Below the pieces are notes generated by a model. The model searched no databases. It was not told the DNA's origin and saw nothing but the letters and a program-made list of their open reading frames with translations. A DNA stretch of 16,370 nt. Origin: an uncultured Burkholderiales bacterium (GTDB lineage Bacteria; Pseudomonadota; Gammaproteobacteria; Burkholderiales; Burkholderiaceae_D). The stretch is from positions 28,002 to 44,371 of the forward strand of contig CALMOR010000032.1 in NCBI GenBank assembly GCA_937872165.1, read 5' to 3'. This document shows positions 1 through 6,092 of the stretch, in pieces. Each line of letters starts with the position of its first letter. Positions within the stretch are counted from its first letter, which is position 1. A program made the translations under genes and the position numbers.

Positions 1-133
1 TATCGGGCAAGGTGGTCGGGCGAGGCGCTATCCGGGCGCGAAGGTATCCGCTTCGTCTTCGCAGGCGGCATGGGTTGATGGTTGCACGGTTGTCACTGCC
101 TGGCGGAAGTCAGCGAGTCAGTAGAATTGTGGC

Positions 134-769
134 ATGGGAAACAACCCGACTCGCAACCCCTTCAAGCAAGCGCGTCTTGCCCTCGACGACCAGATAGCGG
201 TCGACGCGTACAAGGCGGCTTCAGTCTGGGGCGCCTGGTGGTCGCTCGAGCCGGAGATCCGCGCTCGCTTCTTCAACGCCGACGAACAGCGCTGGATCCG
301 GCGCTACGGCGCCCGGCTCGACTCGATCGCCTGCATGATCGAGCAGCCGCGCAACGATGCGGAGAAGCACTTCTTCACGGTGTGCCAGGGCGACGCCATG
401 CCGCGAAACGATCGCGAGCGACTCTGGCTTCGGGTGCAGGTCGTGTGCCGCTACCAACGTGCTCTGGAGCGTGCCGCGCGAACAGATCTGGCTGAGCACC
501 AAGTGTCCGCACTGGCAGCCGAGGTCGCCACCATGCGGTGGATCGTGAAAGACTGCGAAGAGGTCGCCGCGGAGGTACTCGAAGAGCTCGCTGTCGAGCG
601 GGGCGAGGAATATGCAATGAGACGCCGATCGGTGGCGAACGTCCGTTATGCGACGTCGCTCTTCGAGCGGGACGAGCCACTTGTCGGACCGCCCACGGTG
701 CGCTTCATGTTCCGGCCCGGCGTGCCGGTGCAGACTTTCCCGCCATGCGGACCAGCAGCGAGGCAATGA
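134..769 (+). CDS. DUF413/MaoP-like protein, hypothetical
   Basis: A 211-aa soluble protein with no signal peptide or membrane segment. Residues about 55-105 carry the pattern of the DUF413 (MaoP-type) family: a tyrosine-glycine pair (RRYGARL), then an acidic stretch with EKHFFTVCQGD, then P followed by ERLWLRV. Family members are usually much shorter (about 90-110 aa), so the C-terminal half (charged helices, then a Pro-rich tail) is an extension. MaoP in E. coli takes part in chromosome macrodomain organisation; whether this relative does the same is unknown. The ATG at 134 is chosen because it opens the conserved part, but its Shine-Dalgarno site is weak. The stop lies 4 bp before the next gene, suggesting co-transcription. 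The family call is from memory of the motif spacing and is tentative. Confidence 0.6.
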   Translation: MGNNPTRNPFKQARLALDDQIAVDAYKAASVWGAWWSLEPEIRARFFNADEQRWIRRYGARLDSIACMIEQPRNDAEKHFFTVCQGDAMPRNDRERLWLRVQVVCRYQRALERAARTDLAEHQVSALAAEVATMRWIVKDCEEVAAEVLEELAVERGEEYAMRRRSVANVRYATSLFERDEPLVGPPTVRFMFRPGVPVQTFPPCGPAARQ

Positions 770-773
770 GCCA

Positions 774-1427
774 ATGTGCGGCCGGTACAAGCTCGAGGAG
801 CGCTGGCAGGAGTACTGCAAGGCAGCGTCATTCAACTGGCAGGACCCGCCTTGGCCGACGCCGAATCCGCTGAAGGGTAGCGAAGAGGCGCGGCCCACCG
901 ACCCGATGCCGATCATCCGCCGCAACGAGAGCGGCAAGTTGTTCCCCGAGCTGCGTCGCTGGGGCTTCATCATGATGGTGCCCGGCAAAACGTTCGACAA
1001 AGCGACGGGCGAGCCGAAGAAGATCAAGCGTGACGTCATCAACGCCGTGAGCGAAAAGCTGACGTCGAGCTACATGTGGAAGTGGTCGTTCAAGGAACGG
1101 CGCTGCCTGATTCCGATGTCGAGCTGGGACGAGTGGCCGGAGACCGGGGCCGGGAAACATCGCGTGCGCGTCTCGATGCCCGCGGAGCCGGTGTTCATGG
1201 CCGCCGGGCTGTTCGACGAGAACGTGCACCCGAAGACCGGCGAGAAGGTTTCGGTGTTCACGATGTGCACGGTGCCGCCGAACGAGTTCCTGGGCACGGT
1301 TCACGACCGTGCGCCGATGGTCCTGCTGCGGGGCCAGTACTCGGACTGGCTGGATGGCGGGAGCGCGGCGCTTGCGCTCGTCGGCAGCCACCCAGATGCC
1401 GACGCCTTCGAGGTGAAGCGCGTATGA
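774..1427 (+). CDS. SRAP domain protein (YedK/HMCES type)
   Basis: A 217-aa protein of the SOS response-associated peptidase family, which crosslinks to abasic sites in single-stranded DNA through its N-terminal cysteine and so protects stalled replication sites. The sequence begins MCGRY, so Cys2 is exposed after Met removal, which fixes the ATG at 774 against an open frame that runs further upstream. Other family signatures are visible: an Asn in INAVSEK, RCLIPMSSWDEW with the acidic residue, and the catalytic His in TVHDRAPMVLL. Length is close to the usual 220 aa. Copies of this divergence are common on plasmids, phages and islands, so it may be accessory rather than the housekeeping copy. 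It lies 4 bp after the preceding gene and 15 bp before a small ORF. Confidence 0.88.
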   Translation: MCGRYKLEERWQEYCKAASFNWQDPPWPTPNPLKGSEEARPTDPMPIIRRNESGKLFPELRRWGFIMMVPGKTFDKATGEPKKIKRDVINAVSEKLTSSYMWKWSFKERRCLIPMSSWDEWPETGAGKHRVRVSMPAEPVFMAAGLFDENVHPKTGEKVSVFTMCTVPPNEFLGTVHDRAPMVLLRGQYSDWLDGGSAALALVGSHPDADAFEVKRV

Positions 1428-1442
1428 AGCTGGGAGGAAAAA

Positions 1443-1607
1443 ATGGACATTGAGCAGGTCACGCTCGAAGATCTCGTCGCCGAGCTTCGCAAGAACTCAG
1501 CGAACGACATCGAGTTCGCCCAACGCGTTGCCGCCGCATGTTGCCACCTGGTCGAGCGCAAGGCGGATCCACCGGCGGCCATCCGCGCCGTTTTCAGGAC
1601 TCACTAA
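1443..1607 (+). CDS. 54-aa hypothetical small protein
   Basis: A short ORF beginning MDIEQVTLEDLVAEL and ending AAIRAVFRTH. It has a strong Shine-Dalgarno site (GGGAGGA) a few bases before the ATG, begins 15 bp after the SRAP gene stop, and shows a normal coding pattern with G/C at most third positions. The first 30 residues look helical and acidic; a CCH sits in the middle. I do not recognise a family. The ribosome site and placement suggest a real last gene of the small left-hand operon. Confidence 0.6.
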   Translation: MDIEQVTLEDLVAELRKNSANDIEFAQRVAAACCHLVERKADPPAAIRAVFRTH

Positions 1608-1903
1608 GCGATCCTCGCCTCATGTCTCATCCGCTCGAGCGACGGCGTCAAGCACCACCCATAACGACAAAAGCTGCAGACGCTGTCGGACATTCCCGTT
1701 GGCCCTGCGCGGCCGACAGCTCGCTAAGGATGGTTTGCGTAACCTCGTCCATGACCCATCGGCGAGTCGCTTGCGTCGATCGATTTTGGTAGCAGCGTAG
1801 GAGGTGTCATCAGCACGGACTTATAGGCCTCGGAATTCGGAATCGCTTCCGTGCCCTGCATAACCGCACTTTTCGCGTACGACGGACGGAGCTATCCCAT
1901 CGA
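1608..1903. other. Gene-poor stretch left of the IS remnant
   Basis: About 300 bp with no ORF I can support. Short open frames on both strands lack ribosome sites and family features. The bases from 1801 resemble an inverted-repeat end of the neighbouring IS element, so the right third probably belongs to that element and the left part is spacer or decayed sequence. Confidence 0.4.
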
Positions 1904-2927
1904 TCACGTCCATCGTCGCCGCACCATCCACAGGTTTGACAGCATGAACAACGTCGTCAGCTGCGCGGTGTTCTTGGCCAGGCCGCGATAAGCGAACCTT
2001 GGTGAATCCGAACTGCCGCTTGACGACCCGGAACGGATGCTCGCCTTCGCGCGGAAACTCGCCTTGATGCGCTCGATCTCGTCGACGATCGCGTTGGACT
2101 TGCGGCCGAGGTCGAGCGCGTGTCGCTTGCCGGGTCGCATCGCGACATGCCAGTCGATGTCGGCTGCGTCCTCGCGTTTGGTGATCCCTTGATATCCAGC
2201 GTCACCGAAGGCTTCGGTCTCGTCACCGTGCAACAGCGCATTGCCCTGCGTGACGTCGTTGACGTTGGCGGCCGTGCCGATGACGGTGTGGACCAACCCC
2301 GACTCGGCATCGGCACCGATGTGCGCCTTCATGCCGAAGTAGTAGTTGTTGCCCTTCTTGGTCTGATGCATCTTGGGATCGCGCTCGCCGTCGGCGTTCT
2401 TGGTCGAACTCGGCGCCGCGATCAGCGTCGCGTCGACCAACGTCCCGGCCTTGAGCATCAGCCCCTTCTCGCGCAAAAGGTCATTGACCAACGCCAGCAT
2501 GCCGGCCGCCAAGTGATGGCGCTCGAGCAGATGCCGAAACCGCAGGATGGTCGTCTCGTCCGACAAGCGCGTCGTCCCGGCGTCGAGGAGCGCGAAACTG
2601 CGATACAGCAGCACATCGTGCAACGCCTCTTCCATCGCTTCGTCCGACAGACCGAACCACTGCTGCATGAAGTGGATCCGCAACATCGTCGCCACGCCGT
2701 AAGTCGGTCGCCCCACCTCGCCCTTCGCGTAGTGCGGTGGTTCGATCAGCTTGATCAGTCGCGACCACGGCACCACTGCATCCATCTCTTCGAGAAACTG
2801 ACGCTTCGGCGACAGCTCGAACAGGTTGCTTCCCAACTCATCTGCTTCATCGTCGCCACCGGGTCATGGTCCTCTCGGTTCAACGCATCAGCCCAGCCTC
2901 AGGCTGACTTGTGCAGGACACCCCAAG
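1801..2927 (-). mobile_element. IS5-family insertion sequence, decayed, ends uncertain
   Basis: The element encloses an IS5-family transposase pseudogene. Possible ends are GAGGTGTCATCAGCAC from 1801 and, read inwards on the minus strand from about 2926, TTGGGGTGTCCTGCAC. They share GGTGTC and GCAC with a small gap, an imperfect inverted repeat. This would make an element of about 1.13 kb, near the usual 1.2 kb for the family. No target-site duplication was confirmed. The ends are a guess; the transposase identity is not. Confidence 0.4.
1904..2850 (-). pseudogene. IS5-family transposase, frameshifted
   Basis: DDE transposase of the IS5 family (about 310 aa readable). Clear family segments are FLEEMDAVVPWSRL, LRIHFMQQWFGLSDEAMEEAL, VDATLIAAPSSTKN (first Asp), KKGNNYYFGMKAHIG, and GDAGYQG (second Asp), ending RGLAKNTAQLTTLFMLSNLW. 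Three places look broken. The natural start MKQMS at 2850 is one base out of frame with the body. Near 2050 the frame shifts so that the expected EHPFRVVKRQFGFTKVR, which carries the catalytic Glu, is read as an unrelated Ser-rich stretch. An extra base near 1990 restores the frame. The catalytic triad is thus lost in the continuous frame and the element is probably immobile. Sequencing error could mimic part of this, but three events make decay more likely. Confidence 0.85.
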
Positions 2928-3313
2928 GGAAAGTATTGCCTCACGTGGGTGATCCGACCTACCACCGGCTGCCGCTAAGCGTCGCCCGGGGCAAAAATGC
3001 AGCCCGAAGAATTCGGCGAGTCGAGTCTGGCGATACGCGATCACACCGGTCGATGCCAACGTCCATTGGTGTTCACCTAAGTACCCCGCTGCCAAGTGCT
3101 TTGGGGATCGCAGAAGTAAACCTTCGACCCAACAGCGGTTTATATCCAATGAGCTCTTATCGTCGGTGGGCGTCCCGAACCCGATCGGCGGCTTTGCGAA
3201 TGATCCATCTGCGAGGACGTCCCTGCGCATAACTGACAAGCACTAAGTTTTCGGATCACTAATCCTGCCCATTCTCCTATTATGAAAAAGTTGGTTTGAA
3301 AATGCACCTCCCT
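2928..3313. other. Intergenic stretch without recognisable gene
   Basis: About 385 bp between the IS remnant and the cluster. Open frames exist on both strands (about 119 codons minus at 2880-3239; about 90 codons plus ending at the TAA near 3238) but neither has a supported start or a family I recognise. They may be remnants of older mobile DNA. From about 3240 the sequence turns visibly AT-rich, marking the left edge of the cluster. No strong terminator was seen for the gene ending at 3314. Confidence 0.4.
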
Positions 3314-4372
3314 TTAATACACAACCCCTAATCGCCTAAAATTTTCCAAACATTTGAGTACCAGCTTCCGCGGGTCGTCAGACACCGACCATGGTTTAGT
3401 CGAAAGTGTGCTGATAACGTCATCAGCCGTGGATACATTGTCAAGACAAAGCCACACTGCTAATACGTCATTTGTGACCTGGTACCGCGTTACTCTATCT
3501 ACCAAGAAAAGCTTACCATCACGTTCGACTATCCGCGCTATAGGATGTTTTTGGATTCGCTGTGGTTCGATAGCAACACCAGCACCCCAAAGGCGGCACT
3601 CGTTAAATTCAAAAGTAACGTCCGGAAACCGGTGCATGCTATGAATATAATCACTAACGCACTGAACATATCGAGCTGCGCTCGCAAAATACTGCACCTT
3701 TGCCGGCGCGCTAAGTGTGGTAGGAATGCTGCCGGTCAACTCCATATATCGAATGAAAGCCGGGTGCTGTCGTCCAAGGTAACGCTCGGCATAGCGAGTG
3801 CGCCACTTAACTACAGTTGAGGTAGAACCGTTGTGGGCTACGATAGCATCTAGCGACTTGTGAACTGCGCGATCGATATTGAAAAGAGCTGAGTTTTGGT
3901 CGCCAGCATCCAGGTTGCCGACGCCATCCCAAATACACTTCTGGGCAGCATATGCGTGAGCATCAACGAGATATCGCTTGAACGCCTCTATATCGACAAG
4001 GGCTTTCAATCGCAAAACTTCAGGGGCGTTTGTAAGCGGTTCCCCGGTGACTATGCGATGAAGCAAAATCCTTTGGTAGGGAGAAATTTCATTTCCCGAG
4101 AGATAGCCCTCCTTCAATCGATTGGCTATACCGACGATGTAGTCTTCGCTAAGAATCGTTACCTCGATGAGCGCTCCGTCATCAAGTGTCAAGAAAAGTT
4201 CTTCGCCTTCATACGCTGATGCACCGACGACATACACATCGTAATCAGACTTGGGTGTCGCCAAGCCCTCAACCACCGAACCCGAAAGAAACGCTGCAGA
4301 AAACGGTCGGGTCGCCTTAAAGGACTCGAGAGCTACTCTAAGGGCGTCTTGACGGTCGAAAGGCGTAGACAT
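3314..4372 (-). CDS. Nucleotidyltransferase fused to a PqqD-like peptide-binding domain
   Basis: A 352-aa two-part protein. Residues about 1-110 form a MNT-type nucleotidyltransferase domain of the DNA polymerase beta superfamily, with the hallmark SGSVVEGL followed by KSDYDVYVV (GS then DxD, metal and nucleotide binding) and a later acidic strand (ALIEVTIL). A helical middle region follows (about 110-260). The last 85 residues (about 268-352) read as a PqqD-like winged helix: HPIARIVERDGKLFLVDRVT, then NDVLAVWLCLD, then a final helix ending LENFRRLGVVY. PqqD-like domains (RRE) bind leader peptides of ribosomally made peptides. The gene follows the 44-aa peptide gene, 49 bp after its stop, with a terminator-like hairpin between. 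Its only Shine-Dalgarno-like GAGG lies within that hairpin. GC looks lower than in the flanking SRAP gene. The target of nucleotidyl transfer is not known. Confidence 0.78.
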   Translation of the reverse strand: MSTPFDRQDALRVALESFKATRPFSAAFLSGSVVEGLATPKSDYDVYVVGASAYEGEELFLTLDDGALIEVTILSEDYIVGIANRLKEGYLSGNEISPYQRILLHRIVTGEPLTNAPEVLRLKALVDIEAFKRYLVDAHAYAAQKCIWDGVGNLDAGDQNSALFNIDRAVHKSLDAIVAHNGSTSTVVKWRTRYAERYLGRQHPAFIRYMELTGSIPTTLSAPAKVQYFASAARYVQCVSDYIHSMHRFPDVTFEFNECRLWGAGVAIEPQRIQKHPIARIVERDGKLFLVDRVTRYQVTNDVLAVWLCLDNVSTADDVISTLSTKPWSVSDDPRKLVLKCLENFRRLGVVY

Positions 4373-4375
4373 TAT

Positions 4376-4400
4376 AAAAAAAGCCTCGCGCTAGCGAGGC
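4376..4400 (-). terminator. Hairpin with T-run between peptide and nucleotidyltransferase genes
   Basis: On the minus strand a perfect 7-bp stem, GCCTCGC / GCGAGGC, with a 4-nt loop is followed directly by seven T residues: a typical intrinsic terminator. It lies 21 bp after the peptide gene stop and the T-run ends 3 bp before the ATG of the downstream gene at 4372. The GAGG in the second arm is the only ribosome-site candidate for that gene, so the hairpin could limit both transcription and translation of it. Partial read-through would give much peptide and little enzyme, a common arrangement in RiPP operons. Confidence 0.75.
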
Positions 4401-4421
4401 CCAAAAAGTTGCTAATGGAAG

Positions 4422-4556
4422 TCAAATTAGTGCGCCGAAACTCCCGCCGCCGCCGATGACTACGAGATCGGCTGGGGTAAGTGTGATGAACATGACCCCG
4501 TCAGCGATGTCAGCGACGGGCTCGGCGTGGGTTTGTTCTTGCAGGCGTTGTAGCAT
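4422..4556 (-). CDS. Candidate RiPP precursor peptide, 44 aa
   Basis: A short ORF with a strong Shine-Dalgarno site (AAGGAG) six bases before its ATG. The leader half is MLQRLQEQTHAEPVADIADG. The C-terminal part contains LTPADLVVIGGG (residues 26-37), which matches the double-glycine leader consensus LSxxELxxIxGG at Leu -12, Thr -11, Asp -8, Leu -7, Ile -4, Gly -2 and Gly -1. Cleavage there would leave GSFGALI, a seven-residue core with one Ser (Ser39) and no Cys, Lys, Asp or Glu. The gene lies just upstream of, and on the same strand as, a protein with a PqqD-like domain. A terminator hairpin follows. The ORF, ribosome site and terminator are seen; the precursor role is inferred. No C39 peptidase or exporter is present in the window, so the cleavage site is only a motif match. 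Other reading: a regulatory or structural small protein. Confidence 0.72.
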   Translation of the reverse strand: MLQRLQEQTHAEPVADIADGVMFITLTPADLVVIGGGGSFGALI

Positions 4557-4579
4557 GTGATCTCCTTGAGAGACGAGAC

Positions 4580-4640
4580 GAGACGGGCGGGCTGCCCGCC
4601 AGTACTATACGACAAATCGAGACGGGCGGCCTGCCGGCGA
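4580..4640. repeat. Pair of 22-bp direct repeats, one palindromic
   Basis: Copy 1 (4580-4601) and copy 2 (4619-4640) both read GAGACGGGCGG then S CTGCC S GC, differing at three positions, 39 bp start to start. Copy 1 contains a perfect GGCGGGC-T-GCCCGCC palindrome; copy 2 is imperfect. They flank the possible -10 at 4604-4609. Two further GAGAC units precede copy 1 (4570-4579), making a GAGAC triplet. Candidate operator pair, or stem-loop in the leader RNA of the peptide gene. Confidence 0.5.
4604..4609 (-). promoter_or_regulatory. Possible -10 element for the 44-aa peptide gene
   Basis: TATAGT on the minus strand, one mismatch from TATAAT, about 48 bp before the peptide ATG. No convincing -35 hexamer stands at the right distance, so an activator or a different start is possible. 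Copies of a 22-bp repeat lie on either side. Confidence 0.3.
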
Positions 4641-4642
4641 CG

Positions 4643-4804
4643 TTACGAATTTCTTTGGCCGAGAAGGGTGCGAAAAAGGGATATGCTTAGCCGTGATGCG
4701 TCACCTTCGGCAGGTCCAAGGTTAGGCTCGCCAGTGTCCAGGAAGTCGGGGTGGTCGATGAACTGCTGCTTGGCGCTAACGCCCCGTTTTTGCGCATGTG
4801 TCAT
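4643..4804 (-). CDS. 53-aa hypothetical small ORF
   Basis: An ORF starting MTHAQKRGVSAKQQFIDHPD and ending LFRTLLGQRNS, upstream of the 44-aa peptide gene on the same strand and 86 bp from it. The middle reads like real protein (DFLDTGEPNLGPAEGDASRL). The ATG lacks a clear Shine-Dalgarno site; the frame is open only ten codons further upstream, with no other ATG. I do not recognise a family. It may be the first gene of the minus-strand arm, a second peptide substrate, a remnant, or chance. Position next to a divergent control region gives modest support. Confidence 0.35.
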   Translation of the reverse strand: MTHAQKRGVSAKQQFIDHPDFLDTGEPNLGPAEGDASRLSISLFRTLLGQRNS

Positions 4805-4827
4805 TTGGCACTTGTAGTGATGACAGA

Positions 4828-4852
4828 CTTCAAATTAATACATAATTTGAAG
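4828..4852. promoter_or_regulatory. 25-bp inverted repeat in the divergent control region
   Basis: Perfect 10-bp arms, CTTCAAATTA and TAATTTGAAG, separated by ATACA. This is the size and symmetry of a dimeric regulator site. It sits 24 bp upstream of the minus-strand 53-aa ORF start and 38 bp before the 22-aa plus-strand ORF. A possible plus-strand promoter overlaps it: ATGACA at 4820-4825 and CATAAT at 4841-4846, with a short 15-bp spacer. A regulator bound here could block that promoter. No regulator gene is present in the window. It lacks a T-run, so it is less likely to be a terminator. Confidence 0.5.
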
Positions 4853-4889
4853 GATCTTGTTAGGCTGCGCTCAAATGCGGAGAGTACTT

Positions 4890-4958
4890 ATGGTGAAATG
4901 TCAAGAATTTGACTTCCCTGGTTCTTGCTATCTCGCAGACGATTCATTGGTGCTCTGA
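4890..4958 (+). CDS. 22-aa upstream ORF coupled to the aminotransferase gene
   Basis: A very short ORF beginning MVKCQEFDFPG and ending CYLADDSLVL. It has a good Shine-Dalgarno site, GGAGAG at 4879-4884, five bases from the ATG, the best one in this region. Its stop overlaps the next start as TGATG, so ribosomes finishing it can restart on the aminotransferase gene, whose own ribosome site is weak. It could be only a translational leader, or a small peptide product or substrate of the cluster. Two cysteines (4 and 13) are present. It is too short for a family call. Confidence 0.5.
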   Translation: MVKCQEFDFPGSCYLADDSLVL

Positions 4959-6076
4959 TGCGACGTCTTTTAATGAACCCCGGTCCGACCAACGTGCATC
5001 CATCGGTACGCGCGGCTGCCTTTGAGGCGCCCGATTGGTGTCATCGCGATTTAGGATTCGCCAGCAAGGTGCAGTCAGTCTGTAGCAAATTGGCCGCGAT
5101 CAGCGGGGGACAGGGGCGGTACGATGCGGTTCCTTTTGTAGCGTCTGGAACTGGCGCCAACGAGGCGATGATTTCAGTCGTCAGTGGCCGTATGTTGGTT
5201 TTGGTGGCAGGGCGGTACTCTGAGAGGCTTTGGCTAATTGCTCAGCGCCTTGGTGTGCAAGCATCTCGGCTTGATTTCAGTCCCCTGTCGGGCGTCGACT
5301 GTGCCAGCGTGGCTCAGGCTCTGATTAAAGACCCGCAGATCACCGATATCTGCCTGGTGCATCATGAGACCACAACAGGTGTGTTGGCCCCCTTGCCTGA
5401 ACTTGGACAACTTGCGCGGAGTTTCAAAGTTGGCTTACTGGTCGATGGCATCAGCAGCATAGGCGGACACGATTTTGACCTTTGTCGAGACAGCGTAGCG
5501 ATGGCTACCGTCACTGCCAACAAGTGCCTGGAGTCGTTGCCAGGCATTTCTTTTTTGTTGGCGAGCAGGGAGGTGCTTCAGACAACCCAAGGAAAGTCAC
5601 GTAGCTTCTATTTTGACGTGCACGAACAATGGTCGCGAACCGCCGCGTCGGGAAAGACACCTTTCACGGCCGCCGTTTCGTTGTTCTTTGCCGCCGATGT
5701 AGCTCTCGATCGATTGCTTGCGGAAACCGTTCGAGGGCGGGCACACCGGTACCGGCGGTTGAAGCAGCGGTTGGAACGCGAACTGCTGACGCTCGGGTTT
5801 TCCTTGGTCGCGGTACCGGAAGATCGCAAAGCCAATATTCTTACGTTGGCGCGTTTGCCTTCCTACTGGAATTACAATGAGCTATACGAAGCGCTTATGC
5901 GCGAGCACATTACAATTTACACAGATGAAGTCACGCTGAGTCAAGGCATGGTGTTTTTTGCCACCATGGGCGACTTGCACGAGGCCGACCTAGATCGGTT
6001 CGTCGACGCACTTGCAAGATTTGGAAGACAGCGGGGCAGCGCGTCGCTTCCCATTGGTGTCTGCACGCCTCTCTGA
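4958..6076 (+). CDS. PhnW-like class V aminotransferase (2-aminoethylphosphonate transaminase type)
   Basis: A 372-aa PLP enzyme of aminotransferase class V, closest in motif to PhnW, which interconverts 2-aminoethylphosphonate and phosphonoacetaldehyde with pyruvate/alanine. Seen: LLMNPGPTNV at the N-terminus, WCHRDLGF, HHETTTGVLAPL, LLVDGISSIGG with the PLP-binding Asp, TANKCLESLPG with Lys189 as Schiff-base residue, and GKSRSFYFDVHEQW. The ETTTG, ANKC..(L/V)PG and SRS segments are typical of PhnW rather than serine-glyoxylate enzymes. The ATG at 4958 is chosen because it matches the usual family start and overlaps the stop of the 22-aa ORF (TGATG); a second ATG lies at 4973. First enzyme of the long operon, 16 bp before a LicC/PntC-like gene, a partner known for AEP transaminases. 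The true substrate may be another phospho-aldehyde, since no PEP mutase is visible. Confidence 0.82.
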   Translation: MRRLLMNPGPTNVHPSVRAAAFEAPDWCHRDLGFASKVQSVCSKLAAISGGQGRYDAVPFVASGTGANEAMISVVSGRMLVLVAGRYSERLWLIAQRLGVQASRLDFSPLSGVDCASVAQALIKDPQITDICLVHHETTTGVLAPLPELGQLARSFKVGLLVDGISSIGGHDFDLCRDSVAMATVTANKCLESLPGISFLLASREVLQTTQGKSRSFYFDVHEQWSRTAASGKTPFTAAVSLFFAADVALDRLLAETVRGRAHRYRRLKQRLERELLTLGFSLVAVPEDRKANILTLARLPSYWNYNELYEALMREHITIYTDEVTLSQGMVFFATMGDLHEADLDRFVDALARFGRQRGSASLPIGVCTPL

Positions 6077-6092
6077 TGCCAGCCCTCTCACG

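Noticed and set aside
221..1042. Minus-strand ORF of 273 codons
   Set aside because: Antisense to the DUF413-like and SRAP genes; composition is typical of an antisense frame in GC-rich DNA.
2120..3232. Long plus-strand ORF of 370 codons opposite the transposase
   Set aside because: It lies mostly antisense to a clear IS5 transposase and reads as Arg/Gln/His-rich sequence with no family features; a shadow frame.
2880..3239. Minus-strand ORF of 119 codons right of the IS remnant
   Set aside because: No ribosome site or recognisable motif; it overlaps the putative IS end. Kept only as part of an unexplained stretch.
3314..4556. Microcin C-type pathway
   Set aside because: No MccB-like (ThiF/E1) adenylating enzyme and no Asn at the peptide C-terminus; only the seven-residue size is similar.
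4758..4817. Plus-strand 19-codon ORF rich in Cys (MNCCLALTPRFCACVIWHL)
   Set aside because: No ribosome site, antisense to the 53-aa ORF, and ends before the control region; judged chance.
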